A stretch of DNA of 64,000 nucleotides, taken from Acuticoccus sp965213555 (GTDB taxonomy: Bacteria; Pseudomonadota; Alphaproteobacteria; Rhizobiales; Amorphaceae). The notes under the pieces are model-generated. The model did not search any database. It was not told the DNA's origin and saw nothing but the letters and a program-made list of their open reading frames with translations. The DNA lies in the NCBI RefSeq assembly GCF_965213555.1, contig NZ_OZ243890.1:1488001-1552000 (forward strand), read 5' to 3'. Below, one piece after another: positions 24,153 through 33,236 of this stretch. The translations under genes and the position numbers were made by a program. Numbering within the stretch: position 1 is the stretch's first letter; every line of letters begins with the position of its first letter.

Positions 24153-25151
24153 ATGAAGAACTTCGCCTACGCCAAGCCGTCCTCGGTGGAGGACGCGATC
24201 GCCGCGCTCGGCGACGGGGCCGACGTCCTCGCCGGCGGCACCACCATGGTCGACCTCATGAAGCTCGAGGTCATGACGCCCGACGCCCTCGTCGACATCA
24301 CCGCCCTGCCGGACCTCTCGGAGGTGACGATCGGCGACGGCCGCATCAGGTTCGGCGCCCTCGCCAAGATGCAGGCGGTCGCCGACAACGCCGAGCTCGC
24401 CCGGATGGCGCCGGTGTTCACCGAGACGCTCTGGATGGCGGCCTCGCCGCAGCTGCGCTGGGCCGCGACGCTCGGCGGCAACATCCTGCAGCGCACCCGC
24501 TGCCCGTACTTCCGCGACACGCACTACCTCCAGTGCAACAAGCGTGATCCCGGCTCGGGCTGCGCCGCCCTCGACGGGGGGCGCACCAACATGCACGCGA
24601 TCCTCGGCGGCTCGGAGGCGTGCGTCGCCATGTACCCCGGCGACTTCGCCCAGGCGCTCATCGCGTTCGACGCTGAGGTCGTGGTCGAGGGGCCGTCCGG
24701 CGAGCGGCGCATTCCGTTCGCGGACCTCCACGTCCTGCCCGCGGACGACCCGTCCCGCGAGACCGTGCTCGGCCCGCGCGAGGTCGTCGTCGCCATCGAG
24801 GTGCCGCGCTCGCCGGCGATGAGGGGCTCGTACTACCTCAAGGCGCGCGACCGTGAGTCCTACGCGTTCGCCTCCGCGTCCGCCGCGGTCGGCCTCGCCA
24901 TGGAGGGCGACACGGTGTCGGACGCGCGCGTCGCGCTCGGCGGCGTCGCCTCGGTGCCGTGGCGGGCCCGCGCCGCGGAGGACGTCCTCAGGGGCGCAAC
25001 GTTCTCCGAGGAGCTGGCGCGCGAGGCCGGCCGCGCCGCGTTCGCGGACGCGGTGCCGCTCGAGGGCAGCGCCTACAAGATCCCGCTCGGGGCCTCGGTG
25101 GTCGCGGGTGCGCTGATGACCGCGCGCGAGCGCGCCAGGCAGGAGGGCTGA
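24153..25151 (+). CDS. paoB: Aldehyde oxidoreductase FAD-binding subunit (PaoB-like)
   Basis: A 332-aa flavoprotein subunit. The FAD site includes LAGGTTMVDLMK and the ATLGGNIL segment. An insertion with Cys117, Cys128, Cys137 and probably Cys157 matches the extra 4Fe-4S cluster of PaoB/YagS and distinguishes it from ordinary xanthine dehydrogenase FAD subunits. It starts 3 bp after paoA and ends 2 bp before paoC. Confidence 0.92.
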   Translation: MKNFAYAKPSSVEDAIAALGDGADVLAGGTTMVDLMKLEVMTPDALVDITALPDLSEVTIGDGRIRFGALAKMQAVADNAELARMAPVFTETLWMAASPQLRWAATLGGNILQRTRCPYFRDTHYLQCNKRDPGSGCAALDGGRTNMHAILGGSEACVAMYPGDFAQALIAFDAEVVVEGPSGERRIPFADLHVLPADDPSRETVLGPREVVVAIEVPRSPAMRGSYYLKARDRESYAFASASAAVGLAMEGDTVSDARVALGGVASVPWRARAAEDVLRGATFSEELAREAGRAAFADAVPLEGSAYKIPLGASVVAGALMTARERARQEG

Positions 25152-25153
25152 CC

Positions 25154-27409
25154 ATGGCCGACACGATCTCGCAGAAGGTGACGCGCTACGAGGCGCCGCG
25201 GAAGGTCACCGGCCAGGCGATGTACGGGGCCGACTTCATGCCCCCGGGCATGATGCACGGCGCGCTCGCGACCTCGCGCATCGCACGCGGTCGCGTGACG
25301 TCCCTCGACACCTCGGCGGCGGAGGCCGCGCCCGGCGTCGTCGCCGTGTTCACCCACGAGACGCTGCCGAAGTACAAGGAGCTCAAGGGCTACGCCCAGG
25401 GCGGCCCAGCCGCCGCGAGCTTCTGGCCGATGACGTCGGACGAGATCCGGTTCAACGGCCAGCCGATCGCCTACGTCGTCGCCGACACCGCGCGCGCCGC
25501 ACGCCACGCAGCGTCCCTCGTCAAGGCCGAGTACGCGGAGGAGGAGGCGCACGTCCTCATCGAGGCCAGCGACGGCGCGCCGGCCGAGCGCCCGGACGCC
25601 AAGGAGGTGACGAAGGGCGACGTGGAGGCCGGGCTCGCCGAGGCCGCGCAGACGGTGGACGCGACCTATGAGACGCCGTTCGAGCATCACAACCCCATGG
25701 AGCTTTACGCGACCACGGCGGAGTGGCGCGCCGGCGACCGGCTGACCATCTGGATGCCGTCGCAGTCGGTCCGTTCGCTCAGGAACGCGGCGGCGATGGC
25801 GTTCGGGCTGCCGATCACCTCGGTGGAGGTGATCTCGCCGTTCGTCGGCGGCGCGTTCGGCGGCAAGGCGTTCCTCACCCAATACGCGGCGCTCACCATC
25901 GCGGCGGCGAAGGGGGTATCGCATGCCGGTTCGCCTGATGGTGACGCGGCGGGACATGTACACGGTCGCCTCGTTCCGGCCGCAGAGCTTCCAGAAGGTC
26001 CGCCTCGGCGCGACCGCCGACGGCAGGCTGACCGCCTTCGAGCACATCCAGCTCGGACAGACGTGCCAGTTCGATCCCGTGGTCAACGCGGGGACGCCGA
26101 TCACGCGGTCGATGTACGCGTGCCCCAACATCAGGACGCGCGAGGACATCGCCCGGTCCGACACCAACGCGCCGGGCTTCATGCGCGCGCCGGCGGAGAC
26201 GCAGACGTTCTTCGCGACGGAGAGCGCGATGGACGAGCTTGCGGTCAAGCTCGGCATGGATCCCGTCGAGCTGCGCCGCATCAACGAGCCCGAGCGCCAT
26301 CCGGTGACGGACGTGCCATGGTCGTCGCGCTCGCTGATCGCTTGCTACGACAAGGCCGCTGCGACCTTCGGCTGGGCGGACCGCGACCCCGCCGTCGGTG
26401 CGATGACGGACGGCGACTGGCTCGTCGGCTACGGCTGCGCAACCGCGACCTACCCGACGCACATGACCGCCTCTTCCGCACGCGTCAGGATGCAGGGAAC
26501 CGGCCGCGCGCTGGTCGAGCTCTCGGCCCACGACGTCGGCACCGGCGCCTACACCATCATGGCGCAGATCGCCGCGGCGCGGCTCGGCCTGCCGGTCGAG
26601 GCGGTGGACGTCACACTCGGCGAGGCGAGGCTGCCGCTGGGGCCGATCTCCGGCGGCTCGGTGACATCGGCGAGCGCTGGCTCCGCAGTGCACAACACCT
26701 GCCTCAAGCTGGGCCAGGAGGTCGCCCGCACGCTCGCCGCCGCGCAGGGCAACCCGTTCTCCGGCAAGGACCCCGCATCGATCGCGCTCGACAACGGCAC
26801 GCTTGACGCGCCGCGGACGGCACATCGATGCCGCTGTTGGAGGCGCTCAACGCGACGCCGCGCGAGGAGGTCGAGGTCGAGGGGGAGTACGCCCACCCCG
26901 ACATGGAGCCCTCGAAGATCACCGAGAGCTACCAGGGCGGCCTCGGCATCTACGGGCCCGTGACCGACAAGATGGCCATGTTCGCGTTCGGCGCCGAGTT
27001 CGCCGAGGTCCGCGTCCACCGCTGGACCAAGGAGATCCGCGTGCCGCGTCTGCACGGGGCGTTCGCCGCGGGCACGATCCTCAACGCCAAGACGGCGCAT
27101 TCGCAGCTCCTCGGCGGCCTCGTGTGGGGGCTCTCCTCCGCGCTCCACGAGCACACCGAGGTCGACGTTCCGCGGGCGCGCTTCCTCAACAACAACATCG
27201 CCGAGTACCTCATCCCGGTGAACGCGGACGTGCGCGAGGTCCGCGTCGAGATCGTCCCCGAGACGGACACCTACGTGAACCCGCTCGGGGTGAAGGGGAT
27301 CGGCGAGCTCTCCATCGTCGGCACCGCGGCGGCGATCGGCAACGCGATCCACCACGCGACGGGCAAGCGGCTGCGCAAGCTGCCCTTCACCATCGCCGAC
27401 ATGGTGTGA
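25154..27409 (+). pseudogene. paoC: Aldehyde oxidoreductase molybdenum subunit (PaoC-like) with two frameshifts
   Basis: About 750 codons of a PaoC/YagR-type molybdopterin subunit are present but in three reading-frame segments. 25154 to about 25915 is in frame one (ends near ALTIAAAKG). About 25917-26810 is in the next frame (PVRLMVTRRDMYTV ... FMRAPAETQTFF ... SAHDVGTG). About 26815-27409 is back in the first frame (MPLLEALNAT ... GVKGIGELS with the likely catalytic Glu). The first shift maps to the GGGGG run at 25912-25916 (one extra base) and the second to the GC-rich stretch near 26808-26820 (one base missing). Each segment keeps normal family sequence and none is degraded, so this is a very recent lesion or two sequencing indels. 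The ribosome site AGGAGGG precedes ATG 25154. Its 3' end overlaps opgH by 23 bp. Confidence 0.88.
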
Positions 27410-29252
27410 CCTGGGCCTGTGCCACGGGGGGCGCCTCGGCGCCGCGGCCCTCCGACGGCGCCGGTGCCGTCGCGAACGCCGCTGCGGCGAGCCGCGCGAG
27501 GAGCGGCGGCGGGTCCGCCTCCTCCGGGATGGCGCACACGCCGAGGCGGGTGACGGCCGTCCCCACGCGCGGGTCGGCGGTCAGCACGGCGAACGGGGCC
27601 GCGAGCACGAGCCCTGCGATGACCGGCGCGGCGAACCACAGGACGTGCGGCGCGGTGATCGAGAGGATGGCGACGAGCGCGATCCCGAAGCCCGCCTGCG
27701 GCAGGAAGGTGCGCGCCGCCTCGCCCCAACCGACGCGCCGTGCGGAGCGCGGCTGGGCGCGCCAGTCGGCCGTGACGCCGAACAACAGCCCCACCGCGAA
27801 CACCGCCACCGCGAAGGCCACCGCAGGGGCCATGAGCATCGACAGGACGAGCTCGACCAGCCCGCCGGCCAGGGCGCGGCCTCGCCCTCCGTAGCGCGCC
27901 GCCTCCGCGCCGTTCGCGAGCACCCCCGCGAGGCCCATGAGCTTCGGCGCGAAGCTCAGCGTCAGGACGACGACGACGAGCGCCACGCCGAGCCCGGCTG
28001 GGACGCTGACGCCGCCGGCGATCGTCGCGAGCGCGCCGAGCAGCACGAACGCCATCCACGCCGGCGCTGCGAGGTACATGAGGATCGCGAGCGCGAGTTG
28101 GACGCGGCTGACCGCGTGGAGCCCCGGCATGGCGAGGAGCTTGAAGTACTGCATGTTGCCCCGGCACCAGCGCAGCTCTCGCCGGATGAAGTCCGGCAGC
28201 GTCGGCGGGTTGTCCTCGTAGCTGCCGCCCTCCTCGGCGAGCACGCGCACGTGGTAGCCGGCGCGGCGCATGAGGACGGCCTCCACCTGGTCGTGGCTCA
28301 TGACGTGGCCGCCGAGGGGACCGTCCCCGGGCAGCACCGGAAGCCGGCAGTGCTCGGCGAAGGGGGCCACGCGGATCAGCGCGTTGTGCCCCCAGTAGGG
28401 CCCGCAGTCGCCCGTCCACCACACCGAGCCGGCGGTGTAGGCGCGCATCCCGTGCCGCATGCCGAACTGGAACGCGCGGGTGAACAGCGAGCGCGACGGC
28501 GTGCCCACCGCGAGCGTCTGCAGGATGCCAATCCGGGGATGACGCTCCATCAGGCGCACCAGCCTCGCGACGAGTTCGGCGGACATCAGGCTGTCGGCGT
28601 CGAGCGGCAGGAGGTAATCGTAGTCTGCGCCGCGGCGGGCGCAGAACTCCTCGAGGTTGCCGGCCTTGTAGCCCGCGTTGTCGGCGCGCCTGCGGTAGTG
28701 CACCGGGGCATCGGGGCGCGCCGCGCGCCAGGCCGCGACGAGGTTCTCCTCGGCGAGCGCGATCGCCGGGTCGCTGGTGTCCGACAGCACGTGCACGTCG
28801 ACGTGGGGTCCGAGGCCCGTCGCGCTCAGGTCGTCCTGCACGAGCCGCAGCCGGCCGAGCGCCGCCTCGGGGTCCTCGTTGCGCACCGTCATGACGACCG
28901 CCGTCCGGCTCGTGATCGGCGCCTCAGGGTCCTCCACCAGCGCGAGCGGGTCATCGTGCGGTGCGCCGCGCGCCATCAGGATCGTGCCGAGGACCGCGTT
29001 CCAGAAGCCAATGGACAGCCACGGCAGCGTGACGAGGTAGGCAAGCCCCATGGCGACCTCCACCGCGCCGAGGCCGTCGTGGGCCAGGAGGAGCGCCATC
29101 ACGAGGGCAAGCGCAGCGACCGTTGCGCCGTTGAGCGCCAGCACTGCCAGCCTGCGCCGACGAAGGGTCCGCACCTGCCGGTCCGCCGTGATTTGCCCCG
29201 CCCCGCCGTCCGACGGCGCGGCGGAGGAGATGGAGGTCGCGATCGTGTTCAT
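27387..29252 (-). CDS. opgH: Glucans biosynthesis glucosyltransferase OpgH (MdoH)
   Basis: A 621-aa inner-membrane GT2 enzyme that makes the glucose backbone of osmoregulated periplasmic glucans from UDP-glucose. Two helices follow the N-terminal tail. The catalytic domain has AVVMTVRNEDP, LSDTSDPAIA, YKAGNLEEFC, the metal-binding LPLDADS, MSHDQVEAVLMRRAGY and ELRWCRGNMQY, then several C-terminal helices. It is shorter than E. coli OpgH and nearer the compact alphaproteobacterial form. ATG 29252 has AAGGGA upstream. No opgG lies beside it. It converges on paoC with a 23-bp overlap. Confidence 0.9.
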   Translation of the reverse strand: MNTIATSISSAAPSDGGAGQITADRQVRTLRRRRLAVLALNGATVAALALVMALLLAHDGLGAVEVAMGLAYLVTLPWLSIGFWNAVLGTILMARGAPHDDPLALVEDPEAPITSRTAVVMTVRNEDPEAALGRLRLVQDDLSATGLGPHVDVHVLSDTSDPAIALAEENLVAAWRAARPDAPVHYRRRADNAGYKAGNLEEFCARRGADYDYLLPLDADSLMSAELVARLVRLMERHPRIGILQTLAVGTPSRSLFTRAFQFGMRHGMRAYTAGSVWWTGDCGPYWGHNALIRVAPFAEHCRLPVLPGDGPLGGHVMSHDQVEAVLMRRAGYHVRVLAEEGGSYEDNPPTLPDFIRRELRWCRGNMQYFKLLAMPGLHAVSRVQLALAILMYLAAPAWMAFVLLGALATIAGGVSVPAGLGVALVVVVLTLSFAPKLMGLAGVLANGAEAARYGGRGRALAGGLVELVLSMLMAPAVAFAVAVFAVGLLFGVTADWRAQPRSARRVGWGEAARTFLPQAGFGIALVAILSITAPHVLWFAAPVIAGLVLAAPFAVLTADPRVGTAVTRLGVCAIPEEADPPPLLARLAAAAFATAPAPSEGRGAEAPPVAQAQVTPCRRW

Positions 29253-29404
29253 GGCATCCCTTCGGACATCCTGCGCGGTTGACGGTCGGCGACAGCGCAC
29301 CTCGTGGAGCGGTCCGGACGACCGTGGGACGGCCGACGCGGCCGCCTTCCCTAGCAGGCCGCCGCGTGGGCGGCTCGACAAGTCGGCCGGCGCAGCGCTA
29401 TCGC

Positions 29405-30412
29405 ATGCGCGACATGGAAGCGCGGCCGATCAGTGACGGGAGGGTCCAGCACGCCACGTCGCTGTGGTGCGAGGGGATCGGCACCTACGGGCTCCGCGAG
29501 GCCCCCATACCGCCCTCGCGCGACGGTGAGGTTCGCCTGGCCGCCCTGTGGTCCGCGGTCAGCCGCGGGACGGAGCGGCTCGTCCTCGAGGGGCGCGTCC
29601 CTCCGGCCGAGGCCGAGCGCATGCGCTGCCCGCACCAGGACGGCGCGTTCCCGTTCCCGGTGAAGTACGGTTACGCGCTCGTCGGACGCGTCGAGGTGGG
29701 ACCGCTCGACCTGGTCGGCCGCACCGCCTTCGCCCTGCACCCGCACCAGACCCACGTCATCCTCCCGCGCGAGGCCATCCTCCCGGTGCCGGACGGCGTT
29801 CCGCCGCGACGTGCGACCCTCGCGGCGAACATGGAGACCGCGCTCAACGTGGTGTGGGACTCCGGCGCCGGCCCCGGCGACCGCGTGCTGGTGCTCGGCG
29901 CGGGCGTCGTCGGCCTCATGGCGGCGCGCCTGCTGGCGCGGACGCCCGGCACCGAGGTCACCGTCGCCGACCGCGACGAGCGCAAGGCCGCCGCCGCGGG
30001 AGCCATGGGAGCCCGCTTCGCCGACCTCGACCGCCTGCCCCGTGGCGTCGACGTCGTGGTCGACGCCACGGGCTCCGGCGAGGCCCTCGCGGACGCCATC
30101 GACGCTGCCGCCCTCGAGGCCCGCATCGTCGTGGCGGGCTGGCTCGGTGCCGGCACCGCGGCGGTACCGCTCGGAGGGGCCTTCCACTCCCTACGGCTCG
30201 CCCTCGTCTCGTCCCAGGTGGGACGGGTTCCGCAGCACCGCGCGCCGCGCTGGACGCAGGCCCGCCGCCTCGCGAAGGCGCTGGAGCTGCTCGGGGACGC
30301 TGCCCTCGACGCGCTCTTCACCCACGAGCTGGCCCTCGCGGACGCGCCGCGCGAGCTGCCGCGGCTGCTGGCGGGCGACACGGGCGCCCTCGCCATCACG
30401 CTGCGCTATTGA
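29405..30412 (+). CDS. Zinc-type alcohol dehydrogenase-like (MDR) oxidoreductase
   Basis: A 335-aa MDR-superfamily protein. The N-terminal GroES-like half has LWSAVSRGTERLVLEG and PVKYGYALVG; the Rossmann half begins VLVLGAGVVGLMAARLL with an acidic residue (VADRDE) favouring NAD. Classical structural-zinc cysteines are not evident. It is first of a tightly packed set with a PTPS-like protein (TGATG overlap) and a glycosyltransferase. The start is uncertain between ATG 29405 and 29414; neither has a clear ribosome site. Function is unknown; context suggests oxidation or reduction of a pterin- or sugar-linked intermediate. Confidence 0.8.
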   Translation: MRDMEARPISDGRVQHATSLWCEGIGTYGLREAPIPPSRDGEVRLAALWSAVSRGTERLVLEGRVPPAEAERMRCPHQDGAFPFPVKYGYALVGRVEVGPLDLVGRTAFALHPHQTHVILPREAILPVPDGVPPRRATLAANMETALNVVWDSGAGPGDRVLVLGAGVVGLMAARLLARTPGTEVTVADRDERKAAAAGAMGARFADLDRLPRGVDVVVDATGSGEALADAIDAAALEARIVVAGWLGAGTAAVPLGGAFHSLRLALVSSQVGRVPQHRAPRWTQARRLAKALELLGDAALDALFTHELALADAPRELPRLLAGDTGALAITLRY

Positions 30413-30810
30413 TGTACGCCCTCGAGGTCCGCGAGCACGTCATGATCGCCCACAGCCTGCCGGGCCCGGCGTTCGGTCCGGCGCAGCGGTTGCACGGTGC
30501 GACGTTCGTGGTCGACGCGACGTTCTTCGCGCGCAACCTCGGCCCCAACGACGTGGTGGTGGACATCGGCGCCGCGACGGAGGCGCTGCGCCGGGTGCTC
30601 GAGCCCCTCGCCTACCGCAACCTCGACGACCTGCCGGACTTTCACGACCGGCGCAGCACCACGGAGGCGCTGTGCCGCTGGGTGTTCGACGCGCTGCGAG
30701 CCGAGCTCGCCGCCGACCGGCTCGGCGAGGACGGCCGCAGCGTGTCGCGGCTGCGCGTGACCCTCACCGAGTCGCACCTCGCCAAGGGCTGGTACGAGGC
30801 CGACCTCTAG
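30412..30810 (+). CDS. 6-pyruvoyltetrahydropterin synthase-like protein, variant metal site
   Basis: A 132-aa T-fold protein of the PTPS/QueD family. Recognisable parts are AHSLPG with His14, LHG with His28, VVDIGAATEAL, YRNLDDLPDF, STTEALCRW and TESHLAKGWYE. In standard PTPS/QueD the zinc ligands are one His plus a His-x-His pair (LHGHxY), with a nearby catalytic Cys. Here the pair reads LHGAT, so the third His is Ala30 and no Cys precedes it. It is thus unlikely to be an ordinary QueD or PTPS. The ATG overlaps the stop of the previous gene by one base, and the glycosyltransferase follows 1 bp after the stop. Confidence 0.8.
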   Translation: MYALEVREHVMIAHSLPGPAFGPAQRLHGATFVVDATFFARNLGPNDVVVDIGAATEALRRVLEPLAYRNLDDLPDFHDRRSTTEALCRWVFDALRAELAADRLGEDGRSVSRLRVTLTESHLAKGWYEADL

Positions 30811-30811
30811 C

Positions 30812-31864
30812 ATGCGCGTGTGGTTCGCCGTCCCCGGCGACCTCGACACGCCCACCGGTGGGTACCGCTACGACCGCCGCATCGCGGACGAGCTGCGCGT
30901 GGCCGGACACGAGGTTCGCCTCCTCACGTTGCCCGCTTCGTTCCCCCGGCCGTCGGGGGACGACGTGTCGGAGGCCGCCCGCGCGCTGCGCACCGTGCCG
31001 CCCGGCGACGTCGCGTTCGTCGACGGCCTGGCCTACGGCGCGATGCCCGCCAAAGCGCTCGAGGGGCCGGCGCCCATGGTCGCGCTGGTCCACCATCCGC
31101 TGGCGCTGGAGTCGGGGCTGCGCCCCGGGGAGGTCGCAGCGTTCATCGCGAGGGAGCGCGCTGCCCTCGCGCGGGCCGCCGGCGTCGTCGCCACCAGCGG
31201 GACGACGCGCGACACCCTCGTCGCGGACTACGGCCTCCCCGCGGACGTCATCAGCGTCGCCGAGCCGGGGCTCGACGCCGCATGGCATCAGGACCGCACG
31301 CCCGACACGCCGCCCCTCATCGTGTCGGTGGGCGCGGTCGTGCCGCGCAAGGGGTTCGACGTCCTCGTCGAGGCGCTGTCGCACCTGGTGGACCTTGACT
31401 GGCGGGCCGTCGTCGTCGGCGCCCTCGACCGCTCCCCTCGGACGGTCGAGGCGGTGCGCGCGGCGATCGTGGACACCGCTCGCACCGAGCTCATCGGCGC
31501 CGTGGACGACGATGCCATCCGCGCGCTGCACCGGCGAGCCAGCGTGTTCGCCCTCGCCACTCGCCACGAGGGGTTCGGCATGGCGGTCCTCGAGGCCATG
31601 GCGTCCGGCCTGCCGGTGGTCGCAACGCGCGCCGGCGCGCTCGCCACCTTGGTTCCCCCCGACGCGGGGCGCCTCGTGCCGGTCGACGACGCGGGGGCGC
31701 TCGCGGCGGCGCTCCGCGACGTCCTCATCGACGCCGATCACGCGAGCGCGCTCGCCGACGGCGCCCGGCGGGCGGCACGACGCGCGACGCGCTGGCAGGA
31801 CAGCGCCGCCGTCGTCGCCGATCGCCTGCGCCGTGCAAGCGCGACCTCGGCAACCTTGTTGTAG
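30812..31864 (+). CDS. Glycosyltransferase family 4 protein
   Basis: A 350-aa GT-B glycosyltransferase. The N-terminal acceptor domain starts MRVWFAVPGDLDTPTGGYRYDR-like with the TPTGGY loop. The C-terminal donor domain has VGAVVPRKGFDVL, LIGAVDDDAIRAL and the retaining GT4 E-x7-E element HEGFGMAVLEAMASG. The acceptor is unknown. Being locked in operon with a PTPS-like protein and a dehydrogenase suggests a small-molecule acceptor such as a pterin rather than lipopolysaccharide; that is inference. It is the last gene before a 420-bp gap. Confidence 0.85.
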   Translation: MRVWFAVPGDLDTPTGGYRYDRRIADELRVAGHEVRLLTLPASFPRPSGDDVSEAARALRTVPPGDVAFVDGLAYGAMPAKALEGPAPMVALVHHPLALESGLRPGEVAAFIARERAALARAAGVVATSGTTRDTLVADYGLPADVISVAEPGLDAAWHQDRTPDTPPLIVSVGAVVPRKGFDVLVEALSHLVDLDWRAVVVGALDRSPRTVEAVRAAIVDTARTELIGAVDDDAIRALHRRASVFALATRHEGFGMAVLEAMASGLPVVATRAGALATLVPPDAGRLVPVDDAGALAAALRDVLIDADHASALADGARRAARRATRWQDSAAVVADRLRRASATSATLL

Positions 31865-31877
31865 CGTGTGCGACGCT

Positions 31878-32039
31878 CTTCATGGAGGCCGACGCCTCGA
31901 TCGACGTGCCGTCGACGGAAGAGTGCTCGGCCGACACGACCGCCTTCGCCTCCGGCAGCGCGACGAGCGCGGCGCGGAACTCACGGGCCCCGTCGCCTAC
32001 CATCAGCCGCGCCCGATCGTGGGGGACGGTGGTCGGATG
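31878..32039 (-). mobile_element. Degraded IS5-family-like transposase remnant
   Basis: On the minus strand a short frame reads GDGAREFRAALVALPEAK, then AEHSSVDGTSIEASASMKS. This closely matches the conserved N-terminal region of IS5-group transposases (family form EHFSVDGTLIEAWASMKS), with several substitutions. It stops abruptly and no catalytic DDE part or terminal repeats are seen, so it is a relic of about 160 bp. Together with the operator it fills the 31865-32286 intergenic gap; nothing else is recognised there. Confidence 0.7.
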
Positions 32040-32104
32040 CCGTGCGGCGCTCGCGGAGCGCGATCCAAGGGTCGCGGCGCTCCCTTCGCGCATGGGCCGC
32101 CCGA

Positions 32105-32145
32105 TGAAACGTTACATTGACTTGGTCGGAACACGCCCATAGCGT
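32105..32145 (+). promoter_or_regulatory. LacI-type operator overlapping a promoter (HMG-CoA lyase operon)
   Basis: TGAAACGTTACATTGAC at 32105-32121 is identical over 17 bp to the site at 41490. Its core TGnAACGTTnCA is a near-palindrome with central CG, as expected for a LacI-family operator. TTGACT (32117-32122) makes a -35, with TAGCGT 17 bases further on as a weak -10. Repressor binding would block the -35. The leader to the first gene is about 135 nt. Confidence 0.75.
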
Positions 32146-32286
32146 CGGGTGATCGCGATCAAGACATCATCCGGAACGATCGAGGGGGACCTTGTCCGCC
32201 CCGTTCGGGCCTATGGGGTGGTACCGCCGGGCTTGACGGGCCTGCGCGCACGCGCCCCGGCAGACACAACAGTCGGACACACTTCC

Positions 32287-33225
32287 ATGAACCCCACCGA
32301 AACAATCACGCTCAGGGAAGTCGGCCCCAGGGACGGTCTCCAGCTCGTCAAGGCGATCGTGCCGACCGAGCACAAGATCGCGTGGGTCAGGCGCGCCGTG
32401 GACGCCGGCGTACCGGAGGTGGAGGTCACCTCCCTCGTACCACCGAAGGTGTCGCCGCAGTTCGCCGACGCCGGCGATGTCGCGGAGGCCGTCGTCGGCC
32501 TCCCCGGCTACGTCCCCTCGGCGCTCACGCCCAACCTCAAGGGGGCCGAACGGGGCCTCGCGCTGGGCTTCCCGAAGCTCAACTACGTCATGTCCGCGAG
32601 CGAGGAGCACAGCCTTGCCAACAGCCGCCGCCCCAGCGAGGCCTCCATCGAGGACTTCGAACGCATCGTCGAGGCGCGCAACGCTGGGGCGCCGGACACC
32701 AGGCTCGGCGCCGGCATCGCGACGACGTTTGGCTGCACCATCCAGGGCGAGGTGCCCGAGGCGCGCGTCTACGAGATCGCCTCGCGGCTCGCCGGGCTGG
32801 GCGCGGACGAGATCATCCTCGCCGACACCGTGGGCTACGCGAACCCCGCGCAGGTCAAGCGCATCGTCGCCGGCGTGAAGCGCGAGATCGGCGATCTGCC
32901 CATCGTCATCCACCTGCACGACACGCGCGGCCTCGGCCTCGCCAACATGACCGCCGGCATCGAGGCCGGCGTGCGCTTCTTCGACGCCTCCGTCGGCGGC
33001 CTCGGCGGTTGCCCGTTCGCGCCGGGCGCGTCCGGCAACATCAACCTGGAGGACGCGGCCTTCCTCGCCGAGTCGATGGGCTTCGCGACGGGCATCGACT
33101 TCGACAAGCTCATGGCGCTGCGCGAGCGGGTCGAGGCGTGGTTGCCGGGAGAGCGCTTCGCCGGCCAGCTCAGCCAGTCCGGCCTGCCCAAGGGCTTCCA
33201 CGCCGCAGCGGCGCAGGCCGCGTAA
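32287..33225 (+). CDS. Hydroxymethylglutaryl-CoA lyase family protein
   Basis: A 312-aa DRE-TIM aldolase-like lyase. Motifs are LREVGPRDGLQ, VTSLVPPKVSPQFAD, the metal-binding HLHDTRGLGLAN and the catalytic-Cys loop GGLGGCPFAPGASGN. Family members cleave HMG-CoA to acetyl-CoA and acetoacetate; related members cleave other 3-hydroxy-3-methyl acyl-CoAs. ATG 32287 is chosen by family N-terminus; no good ribosome site is seen and the frame runs upstream to 32149. It is first gene of a plus-strand operon behind a LacI-type operator. Confidence 0.88.
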   Translation: MNPTETITLREVGPRDGLQLVKAIVPTEHKIAWVRRAVDAGVPEVEVTSLVPPKVSPQFADAGDVAEAVVGLPGYVPSALTPNLKGAERGLALGFPKLNYVMSASEEHSLANSRRPSEASIEDFERIVEARNAGAPDTRLGAGIATTFGCTIQGEVPEARVYEIASRLAGLGADEIILADTVGYANPAQVKRIVAGVKREIGDLPIVIHLHDTRGLGLANMTAGIEAGVRFFDASVGGLGGCPFAPGASGNINLEDAAFLAESMGFATGIDFDKLMALRERVEAWLPGERFAGQLSQSGLPKGFHAAAAQAA

Positions 33226-33236
33226 GGAACACCGAC

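Noticed and set aside
30412..30810. Calling the PTPS-like gene queD
   Set aside because: The third zinc histidine and the catalytic cysteine region are missing, and no queC/queE/queF neighbours exist.
31882..32142. Possible 86-codon plus-strand gene after the glycosyltransferase
   Set aside because: It is antisense to the transposase relic, has no ribosome site and runs through the operator.
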